Shown: in pieces, positions 8,450 through 13,853 of the stretch
How positions within the stretch are numbered: the stretch's first letter is position 1
Layout of the letters: every line of letters starts with the position of its first letter
Source: Caulobacteraceae bacterium
Lineage (GTDB): Bacteria > Pseudomonadota > Alphaproteobacteria > Caulobacterales > Caulobacteraceae
NCBI GenBank assembly: GCA_020852035.1
Contig: JADZBR010000263.1
Location: 1 to 13,853 of the forward strand
DNA length: 13,853 nt
Direction of reading: 5' to 3'
Translations under genes and position numbers: made by a program
The notes under the pieces: model-generated
What the model saw: the letters and a program-made list of their open reading frames with translations, nothing else
What the model was told of the DNA's origin: nothing
The model's database searches: none

Positions 8450-9406
8450 ATGGGAACGGGCAGGCCGGACGACGCCGCCATGCGGGAGGTGCTCGCCTAT
8501 GCGCGGGCCCAGCGGACCACCGGCTTTCTGGTCCTGCGCGACGGAGAGACGCTCGCCGAGCGCAACTGGCCCCTGCCGGGCGATGCGGCGGCGTTCCAGG
8601 CGTCCTGGATCCACGGGTCGACGCCGGAAGGCGCCCTCATCGAGGACGTCGCCTCCCTGCAGAAGAGCCTCGTCGGCCTGCTGGCCGCCATCGCGGCCGA
8701 CCGGGGCCTGCTGGACGTCGGGCGGCCGGTCTCGGACTATCTCGGCGCCGGCTGGTCGAGGGCGGCGACGGCGGACGAAGCCCGCATCCGGGTGCTGCAC
8801 CTGCTGACGATGAGTTCCGGGCTCGACGACGGCTTCGCCCATGCCGCGCCGCCGGGAACGAGGTTTCACTACAACACCCCGGTCTATGCGGCGACCAAGG
8901 CCATCCTCGCCCAGGTCGCCGGCCTGTCGCTGGAAGCGCTGACCGGCGACTGGCTCACCGGACCGGCGGGCCTGGCCGAGACCGGCTGGCGAGCCCGGCC
9001 GGCGGCCTTCGGCGACGTCGGCAACCCCACCGGGCTCGTCACCTCGCCCCGCGACCTCGCCCGGGTCGGACGGCTGATCCTCGACGGCGGCGTGGCGCAG
9101 AACAGCCGGCGGGTCGTTTCCGAGGCGGGCCTGAACACCCTCTTCGAGCGCTCGCCGACCAACCCCGCCTACGGCTGGCTGTGGTGGCTGAACGGGTCCG
9201 CCTTCACGATCCGGGCGGACGGCGAGCGCCGGGAGGGCCCGCTGGTCCCCGCCGCGCCCGCCGGCATGGTCGCCGCCCTGGGAGCGATGGGCCGCAAGCT
9301 CTACATCGTTCCCGATCGCCGGCTGGTGGTCGTGCGCCTGGGCCAGGCCGTGCCGGACCCGGACTTCGACCAGCAACTCTGGACGCGGCTGTCCAGGGCT
9401 CTGTGA
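8450..9406 (+). CDS. Serine hydrolase of the class C beta-lactamase fold
   Basis: A 318-residue protein of the beta-lactamase/transpeptidase-like family (esterases, amidases, peptidases and NylB-type amide hydrolases). The nucleophile motif SxxK is S69-L-Q-K72, followed by the usual LLDVGRPVSDYL and LLTMSSGLDD segments. The second motif reads FHYNTPVY (Y141-N142) rather than a plain YxN, as in some NylB-like members. The C terminus has ALGAMGRKLYIVPDRRLVVVRLGQ in shortened form (GAMGRKLYIVP), the normal closing strand. No signal peptide is seen, so it should be cytoplasmic, unlike the secreted esterase. ATG 8450 has GGGAGGG 5 bases upstream. It is divergent from the TonB receptor and shares the palindrome region, so co-regulation is plausible. 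It may hydrolyse an ester or amide downstream of uptake; the true substrate is unknown. Confidence 0.9.
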   Translation: MGTGRPDDAAMREVLAYARAQRTTGFLVLRDGETLAERNWPLPGDAAAFQASWIHGSTPEGALIEDVASLQKSLVGLLAAIAADRGLLDVGRPVSDYLGAGWSRAATADEARIRVLHLLTMSSGLDDGFAHAAPPGTRFHYNTPVYAATKAILAQVAGLSLEALTGDWLTGPAGLAETGWRARPAAFGDVGNPTGLVTSPRDLARVGRLILDGGVAQNSRRVVSEAGLNTLFERSPTNPAYGWLWWLNGSAFTIRADGERREGPLVPAAPAGMVAALGAMGRKLYIVPDRRLVVVRLGQAVPDPDFDQQLWTRLSRAL

Positions 9407-9431
9407 CGGGCCGCGAGCGAATGGGAAAGGC

Positions 9432-9506
9432 TGGAGCGGGCGGGGGGAATCGAACCCCCGACATTCAGCTTGGGAAGCTGACGTTCTACCTCTGAACTAC
9501 GCCCGC
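9432..9506 (-). tRNA. tRNA-Gly (anticodon CCC)
   Basis: Folds as a complete cloverleaf on the - strand: acceptor GCGGGCG with CGCCCGC, D arm GTTC/GAAC, anticodon stem TCAGC/GCTGA with loop TTCCCAA (anticodon CCC), and T arm GGGGG-TTCGATT-CCCCC. The discriminator base is T, and the 3' CCA is encoded (9434-9432). It reads GGG glycine codons. It lies 25 bases past the end of the serine hydrolase gene, on the opposite strand. There is no sign of an integrated element at its 3' end. Confidence 0.96.
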
Positions 9507-9518
9507 GAGGCGGCGCGC

Positions 9519-9546
9519 AACATAGCCGAACGCTTCGGCCGGGCAA
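9519..9546 (-). promoter_or_regulatory. Candidate promoter of tRNA-Gly
   Basis: On the - strand TTGCCC (9546-9541) and TATGTT (9524-9519, within GGCTATGTT) are 16 bases apart. This fits the housekeeping sigma pattern of alphaproteobacteria. Transcription would start near 9512, a few bases before the mature tRNA end at 9506. Confidence 0.5.
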
Positions 9547-9608
9547 GGCGCGCGTTGACCTGGCGAGGGGCCGGCCGCACCATGCCCGCCAACCAGAGGA
9601 GGAACGTC

Positions 9609-10202
9609 ATGGCAGACGGTGAAGGCGCGCCGCGCGCGAAGTTCCACGCGATGACCGAGGGCACCCAGGAAGACTGGATGGCCATCGGCATGGCGGCCGC
9701 CCCGCACCGCGGCGAGCTGCCCGACCGGATCATGGCGCACCTCAATCTGCTCAAGGGCGACCACGGCGGCTTCGCCGTCGACCGGCTGGAGCATTCGCTG
9801 CAGACCGCCACCCGGGCCCACAAGGATGGCCGCGACGAGGAGTATGTCGTCTGCGCCCTGGTGCACGACATCGGCGACATCCTCCTGCCCGCCAATCACG
9901 CCGAGCTCGGGGCGACGATCCTGAAGCCCTACATCTCCGAGCGGAACCACTGGATGATGGACAAGCACGGCATCTTCCAGGGCTACTACTTCTTCCATTA
10001 CCTGGGCCTGGATCGCGACATGCGCGAGCAGTACCGCGGGCACCCGGACTTCGAATACTGCGCCCAGTTCTGCCATCTCTACGATCAGAACAGCTTCGAT
10101 CCGAACTATGAGAGCATGCCGCTGGAGGCTTTCGAGCCGATGCTCCGGCGCGTGCTCGCCGCACCGAAGCAGTCGATCTACAAGCGGCCGGACGCGGCTT
10201 AA
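9609..10202 (+). CDS. HD-domain protein, PhnZ/MIOX-like metal-dependent oxygenase or phosphohydrolase
   Basis: A 197-residue soluble protein. ATG 9609 is chosen over upstream in-frame starts because AGGAGGAA (9597-9604) lies just before it. The HD fold is clear: LEHSLQTA (H62), LVHDIGD (H86-D87), NHAELGA (H97), DKHGIFQG (H120), and a late Asp in HLYDQNSFD (D159 or D164). In this order they match the six ligands of the mixed-valence diiron oxygenase PhnZ, a relative of myo-inositol oxygenase. The PhnZ Tyr/Glu pair just before the first His is not conserved (His and Phe instead). So the chemistry could be oxidative C-P or C-C cleavage, or plain phosphohydrolysis. No phosphonate or inositol genes lie nearby. 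Family placement is from motif reading only. Confidence 0.8.
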   Translation: MADGEGAPRAKFHAMTEGTQEDWMAIGMAAAPHRGELPDRIMAHLNLLKGDHGGFAVDRLEHSLQTATRAHKDGRDEEYVVCALVHDIGDILLPANHAELGATILKPYISERNHWMMDKHGIFQGYYFFHYLGLDRDMREQYRGHPDFEYCAQFCHLYDQNSFDPNYESMPLEAFEPMLRRVLAAPKQSIYKRPDAA

Positions 10203-10219
10203 GGACGCGCCCCGGTCGA

Positions 10220-10870
10220 TCAGGCGAAGCCGCGCCGGAAGCCGATGACCGCGCTGACCGCCAGGTAGAAGATCATCAGCACCGTCAGGCAGTCCCAGGT
10301 GCTGAGCGCAGGGGCCAGGCCCAGCTTCTCGCCGGCCGCCCAGAGGAACAGCGCCCCCTGCAGCACCCAGAAGCAGATCAGGCTCACTTCGCCGACCATC
10401 CGGCGCATCACCTCGTCGGCGCTCTGCCAGAACGCCAGGTTGAAAACCGTCTGCACGATGAAGAGCGCTATGAGCCCGGCGAGCGCGGCGGCACGCAGGC
10501 CATAGGGCAGGCCCAGGCTGGCGGCGAGAATCGGCGCGGCCATCATCGCCCCGCCCAGCGCCAGCACCCAGCCCTGCTGACGGGCGAGGCGGACCTGCGG
10601 CGGACCCGCCGGGCGCGGGTCGCCAGGATCGAGCATCGCGCCGATCGCCCGGCGGTTGAAGCTGGCGACCAGCATCACCGCCCCGAGGGTGAAGAGCAGG
10701 CAGGCGACGATCATCCCCAGGGCGTCAGACCATCTCCAGTCGTCGGCCAACCGGATCTCCGCGGCCAGTTGGCCGACGCCGTAGCCGGCCAGGCCGCCGA
10801 CAACCATGCCGACCGCGAACTGGATGAGGCGGGTGCGGGTGAAATAGGGGCGCTTCTCGAGCGTGCTCAT
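10220..10870 (-). CDS. Six-helix inner-membrane protein of unknown function
   Basis: A 216-residue integral membrane protein with predicted helices at about 15-37, 48-70, 101-123, 126-147, 161-180 and 191-211. No enzymatic motif is visible. The segment SADEVMRRMVGE just before helix 5 recalls the DExxRR-type motif found in several small membrane protein families that are paired with XRE regulators. The specific family is not recognised. Its ATG is 3 bases after the stop of the XRE gene, so the two form one transcript and their functions are probably linked. It converges with the HD-domain gene across 17 bases. Confidence 0.8.
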   Translation of the reverse strand: MSTLEKRPYFTRTRLIQFAVGMVVGGLAGYGVGQLAAEIRLADDWRWSDALGMIVACLLFTLGAVMLVASFNRRAIGAMLDPGDPRPAGPPQVRLARQQGWVLALGGAMMAAPILAASLGLPYGLRAAALAGLIALFIVQTVFNLAFWQSADEVMRRMVGEVSLICFWVLQGALFLWAAGEKLGLAPALSTWDCLTVLMIFYLAVSAVIGFRRGFA

Positions 10871-10873
10871 GGA

Positions 10874-11086
10874 TCAGGCTCCCGGGGCGTCGGCCGCCCC
10901 GTCATGGAAGATGGCTTCGATCGGCTGGCCGAACAGGCGCGCGATCTTGAAGGCGAGCGGCAGGGACGGGTCGTATTTGCCGGTCTCTATGGCGTTGATG
11001 CTCTGGCGCGAGACGCCCAGCCGGTCGGCCAGGTCTCCCTGGCTCCAGTTGCGTTCGGCGCGCAGCACCTTGAGGCGGTTCAGCAT
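10874..11086 (-). CDS. Small XRE-family helix-turn-helix regulator
   Basis: A 70-residue Cro/C1-type DNA-binding protein that is almost only the HTH domain: MLNRLKVLRAERNWSQ, then LADRLGVSRQSINAIETG (helices about 16-36), and a LAFKIARLFG closing helix. The open frame extends upstream to a TTG at 11173, but those residues are low-complexity and run through the operator. ATG 11086 gives the canonical family N terminus and has GGTGA, a perfect anti-Shine-Dalgarno match, 7 bases before it. It is followed by the membrane protein gene. Such pairs usually form self-repressing operons in which the membrane protein is the effector or sensor. The half-site array at 11156-11186 upstream supports autorepression. 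Confidence 0.92.
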   Translation of the reverse strand: MLNRLKVLRAERNWSQGDLADRLGVSRQSINAIETGKYDPSLPLAFKIARLFGQPIEAIFHDGAADAPGA

Positions 11087-11093
11087 GGCCAGG

Positions 11094-11147
11094 TCACCGC
11101 CGCCGCAGCCACCAGAAGGCCCAGGCGAGGAGCCGCTCGGGGGGCAT
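11094..11147 (-). CDS. Possible 17-residue leader peptide upstream of the XRE gene
   Basis: ATG 11147 to TGA 11094 encodes MPPERLLAWAFWWLRRR. AAGGA (11160-11156) sits 8 bases before the ATG, a good ribosome-binding site. The TGA stop lies inside the GGTGA ribosome-binding site of the XRE gene, which begins 7 bases later, so translational coupling is possible. The peptide is an amphipathic Trp/Arg-rich segment. At this length coding cannot be proved; it may be chance. Confidence 0.35.
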   Translation of the reverse strand: MPPERLLAWAFWWLRRR

Positions 11148-11155
11148 GATTGGCG

Positions 11156-11186
11156 TCCTTGTCTCAATGACAAGGATACTTGTCAT
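11156..11186. promoter_or_regulatory. Predicted XRE operator: three phased half-sites
   Basis: Two perfect palindromes share the middle arm: TCCTTGTC-5-GACAAGGA (11156-11176) and ATGACAAG-4-CTTGTCAT (11167-11186). The core half-site CTTGTC/GACAAG thus occurs at 11158, 11169 and 11179, 11 and 10 bases apart, which is one helical turn. The array covers the likely -10 and start of the XRE transcript and the leader ribosome-binding site. This suggests cooperative binding of two dimers and autorepression. Confidence 0.65.
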
Positions 11187-11208
11187 ATGAGCGCGCCTGA
11201 GATGTCAA
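11182..11208 (-). promoter_or_regulatory. Candidate promoter of the XRE-membrane protein operon
   Basis: On the - strand TTGACA (11208-11203) is a consensus -35. TATGAC (11187-11182) is a possible -10 at a rather short 15-base spacing. It overlaps the operator array. Confidence 0.4.
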
Positions 11209-11216
11209 GCACCCTC

Positions 11217-11227
11217 GACATTTTGTC
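11217..11227. promoter_or_regulatory. Short inverted repeat upstream of the XRE promoter
   Basis: GACA-TTT-TGTC is a perfect 4+3+4 inverted repeat resembling the operator half-site but lacking its AAG/CTT ends. It may be a second, weaker regulator site just upstream of the -35. It is short enough to be chance. Confidence 0.3.
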
Positions 11228-11241
11228 TAGCAAGCCTGTCG

Positions 11242-11407
11242 CTATTGGATATGGCGGACGCTGTGGCCCTTGGCCTGCATCAGCGCCGGCAGGTTGCCCT
11301 CGCCCAGGGCGGCAAGGTCGCCGTCGATCCCAGCCTTCTGCATTGGCGCGGTCGCAGCCGGCGTCTCCAAGGCGCGCGAAACGCTCAGCAACCGACCCCG
11401 TTGTCGG
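11242..11407 (-). other. Intergenic stretch with an open frame, possible gene remnant
   Basis: Between dcd and the XRE promoter region no complete gene is seen. On the - strand one frame is open from inside dcd to TAG 11242. From M at 11343 it gives 33 residues starting MQKAGIDGDLAALGEG and ending KGHSVRHIQ, with protein-like composition. There is no ribosome-binding site before that ATG, and the frame upstream has no start before it enters dcd. It may be a decayed gene end or only GC-rich noise. No similarity is recognised. Confidence 0.25.
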
Positions 11408-12418
11408 TCAACGCCACACTTTGAAGTGCTTGGACAGCTTCAGGCCCTGGCCCTGATAATGCGACCCACGGTCGCCGTAGAGCCGCGTCGGCTTGGCCGT
11501 CAGGGGTTCGTAGACCAGGCGTGCGACGGTCTGTCCGTCCTCCAGCAGGAAGGGCGTTTCGTGGCTGCGGACCTCCAGCACGCCCTTGGAGCCCACCGAG
11601 CCGGTCTCGGCCGTGCCGAAGCCAGGGTCGAAGAAGCCGGCGTAGTGGACGCGGAACTCACCGACCGCCGGGTCGATCGGCGTCATCTCGGCCGCCTCCA
11701 GCACAGGGATCTCCACCGCCTCCTTGGAGGCCAGGATGTAGAATTCGCCGGGATCCAGCAGCAGCTCGCTGCGCCGCGCGACCAGCGGCTCCCAGAAGTC
11801 GCGCGGGTCGTGGCCGTCCTCGTGGTCCATGTCGACGACGCCCGCGTGGCGGCGACCGCGGAAGCCGGCGATCTCCTGGGTCAGGTCGACCCCGACGTCG
11901 CGGGTGGAGAGCTTGGGCGGCTGGCCGGCTTTCAGCCGCAGTTGGTTGAGCCGCGTGCCCGAGCGCACCAGCACCGAGAAGGTCTGCGGCGCGATCTCGA
12001 TGTAGAGCGGGCCGTCATAGCCCTCGGCGATGTCGTCGAAGGCGGGGCTGTGGTCGGTGATCACGCGCACGAAGACATCGACCCGGCCGGTAGAGCTCTT
12101 CGGATTGCCCCGCGCCGAGACGCCCGGCGGCAGTTTCAGCCGTTCCTGCAGCTCGGCGATGTAGACGCAGCCCTTCTCCAGCACGACGCCCTGGGTCAGG
12201 TCGAGCTCGTGCATGGCCACATCCGGCACGCGGTCCATCACCTTGCGGCCGATCCCGGGCAGGAAGGAGGCGCGCACACGCCAGCAGCGGGCGCCGAGCC
12301 GCAGGTCCAGGCTGGCCGGCTGCACCTGGTCGTTGGCCCAGGGCGTGGCGGAGATGATCGCGCCCTGGTCGATCAGGGCCTCGATCGACTGGCAGGGCAG
12401 GATTCCGGTGTCGGACAT
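11408..12418 (-). CDS. dcd: dCTP deaminase, long tandem-domain form
   Basis: A 336-residue 2'-deoxycytidine 5'-triphosphate deaminase, which converts dCTP to dUTP and ammonia for thymidylate synthesis in the cytoplasm. It is nearly twice the length of the E. coli enzyme, as is usual for this alphaproteobacterial type. The first trimeric dUTPase-fold unit has QPASLDLRLG (34-41), NPKSSTGRVDVFVRVITD (105-122) and the block PLYIEIAPQTF to RLNQLRL (137-162), which includes the likely catalytic Glu near 141. The second unit has HYAGFFDPGFG (258-268) and LEVRSHETPFLLEDGQ (281-296), ending GLKLSKHFKVWR. The start is ATG 12418, the first Met of the family N terminus (MSDTGILPCQSIEALID). The open frame runs far upstream but is antisense to metZ. 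No clear ribosome-binding site is seen; translation could be leaderless. Confidence 0.93.
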   Translation of the reverse strand: MSDTGILPCQSIEALIDQGAIISATPWANDQVQPASLDLRLGARCWRVRASFLPGIGRKVMDRVPDVAMHELDLTQGVVLEKGCVYIAELQERLKLPPGVSARGNPKSSTGRVDVFVRVITDHSPAFDDIAEGYDGPLYIEIAPQTFSVLVRSGTRLNQLRLKAGQPPKLSTRDVGVDLTQEIAGFRGRRHAGVVDMDHEDGHDPRDFWEPLVARRSELLLDPGEFYILASKEAVEIPVLEAAEMTPIDPAVGEFRVHYAGFFDPGFGTAETGSVGSKGVLEVRSHETPFLLEDGQTVARLVYEPLTAKPTRLYGDRGSHYQGQGLKLSKHFKVWR

Positions 12419-12464
12419 GGTCCGCCGGACCCTTAACGCAGGGGCTGAGTCTGGCAAGCACTCT

Positions 12465-12489
12465 CCCTTCCCCCCTCCAGGGGGAAGGG
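12465..12489. repeat. GC hairpin in the dcd-metZ intergenic region
   Basis: CCCTTCCCCC (12465-12474) and GGGGGAAGGG (12480-12489) form a perfect 10-bp stem with a 5-base loop. It looks like one hairpin of the repeat type found after metZ. It lies in the metZ 5' leader between the two divergent starts and could affect metZ expression. Confidence 0.6.
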
Positions 12490-12523
12490 GTATGCCGCCC
12501 GCTCTGAGTGAAGGAGCCCTCCC

Positions 12524-13708
12524 ATGGCCGAAGACCCGCGCGATTGGACCGACGAGACCAAGCTGGTGCGCGGCGGCATGGCCCGCTCGCCGCACGGGGA
12601 GATCTCCGAGGCGCTGTTCCTCACCCAGAGCTTCGCCTACGAGAGCGCCGCCAGCGCCGACGCCCGCTTCGCCGGCGACGCGCCCGGCTACATCTACCAG
12701 CGGTTCAGCAACCCGACGACGCAGATGTTCGAGGACCGCCTGGCCCTGCTGGAAGGCGCCGGGCAGTGCCGCGCCACCGCTTCCGGCATGTCGGCCGTGC
12801 ATGTCGCCCTGACCGGCCTGCTGCGCGCCGGCGACCACCTGGTGGCCGGCCGCGCCCTCTTCGGCTCGTGCCGCTGGATCGCCGCCGAGCTGCTGCCGCG
12901 GTTCGGGGTGGAGACCACCTTCGTCGACGCCACGGACCTCGACGCCTGGAAGAACGCCGTGCGGCCGAACACCAGGGCGTTCCTGGTGGAGAGCCCGGCC
13001 AACCCGCTGCTGGAGGTCACCGCCGTCGGCGCGGTCGCCGAGATCGCCCACGCGGCGGGGGCCAGGCTGATCGTCGACAATGTCTTCGCCACCCCGATCT
13101 TCCAGAAGCCGCTGGCCCTGGGCGCGGACGTCGTCGTCTATTCGGCCACCAAGCACATCGACGGCCAGGGCCGGGTGCTGGGCGGGGCGATCCTCGGCGG
13201 CGAGGCGCTGATGACCGAGGCCTACAAGGACATCCTGCGCCACACCGGCCCGGCGCTCTCGCCGTTCAATTCCTGGGTGCTGCTGAAGGGCCTGGAGACG
13301 CTGGAACTGCGCGTGCGCCGCCAGACCGAGAACGCGGCGAAGATCGCCGACCTGGTGGCCGCCCACGCCAAGACCCGCGAGGTGCGCTATCCCGGCCGCC
13401 CGGACCATCCGCAGGCGGCGATCATCGCCAACCAGATGAGCGGCGGCGGCAATGTGCTGGCCTTCGACCTGGGCTCGCGCGAGGCGGCCTGGCGGTTCCT
13501 CGACGCCCTGCGGATCGTCGACATCTCCAACAACCTCGGTGACGCCAAGTCGATGGCCACCCATCCCTCGACCACCACCCACCGCTCGATGCCCGAGGCC
13601 GAGCGCATCGCCATCGGCCTGACCGAGGGCTGGGTGCGGATGTCGGTGGGGCTGGAGGGTGCTGGCGACCTCAGCCGCGACGTCAGCCGGGCGCTGGACG
13701 CGGCGTAA
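12524..13708 (+). CDS. metZ: O-succinylhomoserine sulfhydrylase
   Basis: A 394-residue cytoplasmic PLP enzyme of the Cys/Met metabolism family. It makes homocysteine directly from O-succinylhomoserine and sulfide in methionine synthesis. Substrate and cofactor sites are visible: YQRFSNPTTQMFEDRLA (58-74), ATASGMSAVHVAL (84-96), VESPANPLLEV (155-165), the cofactor Asp D185 in LIVDNVFATP, and the PLP lysine K210 in YSATKHIDGQGRVLGG. The HIDGQGRVLGG sequence is the mark of MetZ as opposed to MetB or MetC. The end, TEGWVRMSVGLEGAGDL, is complete. ATG 12524 has AAGGAG 7 bases upstream. It is divergent from dcd across 105 bases. No SAM-responsive riboswitch is evident in its leader. The family call is strong; succinyl versus acetyl substrate rests on the MetZ signature. 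Confidence 0.94.
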   Translation: MAEDPRDWTDETKLVRGGMARSPHGEISEALFLTQSFAYESAASADARFAGDAPGYIYQRFSNPTTQMFEDRLALLEGAGQCRATASGMSAVHVALTGLLRAGDHLVAGRALFGSCRWIAAELLPRFGVETTFVDATDLDAWKNAVRPNTRAFLVESPANPLLEVTAVGAVAEIAHAAGARLIVDNVFATPIFQKPLALGADVVVYSATKHIDGQGRVLGGAILGGEALMTEAYKDILRHTGPALSPFNSWVLLKGLETLELRVRRQTENAAKIADLVAAHAKTREVRYPGRPDHPQAAIIANQMSGGGNVLAFDLGSREAAWRFLDALRIVDISNNLGDAKSMATHPSTTTHRSMPEAERIAIGLTEGWVRMSVGLEGAGDLSRDVSRALDAA

Positions 13709-13711
13709 ATC

Positions 13712-13853
13712 TCCTCTCCCACAGGGAGAGGAAGGGGCCCGCTCGCAAGGCGAGCGGGAAGGTGAGGGGTTACCCGGCACGGTCCCTAAGCCCTCATCCG
13801 GCCCTTCGGGCCACCTTCTCCCGCCGGGAGAAGGAAGCGCCCTTCCCTTCCCG
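13712..13853. repeat. Composite palindromic (REP/BIME-like) repeat after metZ
   Basis: Four hairpins in a row: TCCTCTCCC-aca-GGGAGAGGA (13712-13732), CCCGCTCGC-aag-GCGAGCGGG (13738-13758), GGCCC-ttc-GGGCC (13800-13812) and CCTTCTCCC-gcc-GGGAGAAGG (13814-13834). Between the second and third, GGTGAGGG (about 13761) faces CCCTCATCC (13791-13799). The whole reads as two units, each a CTCTCCC-type plus a GC-type hairpin, placed head to head. Such interspersed elements are common in alphaproteobacterial genomes. It may also act as a terminator for metZ. The repeat may continue past the window end. Confidence 0.75.

Noticed and set aside
9432..9506. The tRNA gene as an integration site of a mobile element
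   Set aside because: No integrase gene, no repeated 3' tRNA end and no composition shift are seen on either side.
12419..12523. A SAM riboswitch in the metZ leader
   Set aside because: Alphaproteobacterial metZ/metX genes sometimes carry SAM-II. The region lacks its conserved pseudoknot segments and holds only the GC hairpin.
12419..13780. The long upstream extension of the dcd frame, antisense to metZ
   Set aside because: It is low-complexity and opposite a clear PLP enzyme. The family N terminus of dcd begins at 12418.

Overview
The window is GC-rich, codon-biased DNA typical of an alphaproteobacterium, most probably of the Caulobacterales (Caulobacter/Phenylobacterium type). Three things point there: a TonB-dependent receptor operon run by a TetR-type regulator, the long tandem-domain dCTP deaminase divergent from metZ, and GC-rich composite palindromic repeats between genes. 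The assignment is by gene content and style, not by a database match.

Layout. (1) 66-2121, + strand: an OmpR-type response regulator and its membrane sensor histidine kinase, 4 bases apart; bases 3-41 may be the tail of an upstream gene. (2) 2188-8285, - strand: a tightly packed operon of TonB-dependent receptor, spinster-like MFS transporter and secreted type-B carboxylesterase, in which each junction overlaps. It is followed by a candidate terminator and a TetR-family regulator. Divergent from the receptor is a beta-lactamase-fold serine hydrolase (8450-9406). The shared upstream region carries a perfect 8+10+8 inverted repeat, a likely repressor operator. Together these look like a regulated locus for import and hydrolysis of an unknown ester-type compound. 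(3) 9432-9506, - strand: tRNA-Gly(CCC) with an encoded CCA and its own promoter-like boxes. (4) 9609-10202, + strand: an HD-domain protein in which all six metal ligands of the PhnZ-type diiron oxygenases can be placed. (5) 10220-11227, - strand: a small XRE regulator and a six-helix membrane protein, preceded by a leader mini-ORF and an unusually regular array of half-sites. (6) 11242-11407: no convincing gene, but an open frame that may be a remnant. (7) dcd (11408-12418, -) and metZ (12524-13708, +) are divergent. A GC hairpin lies between them, and a multi-hairpin repeat follows metZ to the window end.

Most of the window is recognisable. The points most worth a second look are the ester uptake/hydrolysis locus with its predicted operator, the orphan PhnZ-like HD protein, the phased XRE operator array with an overlapping leader peptide, and the composite repeat after metZ. 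Many very long antisense frames, such as the one opposite the receptor, are GC-driven shadows and were left out.
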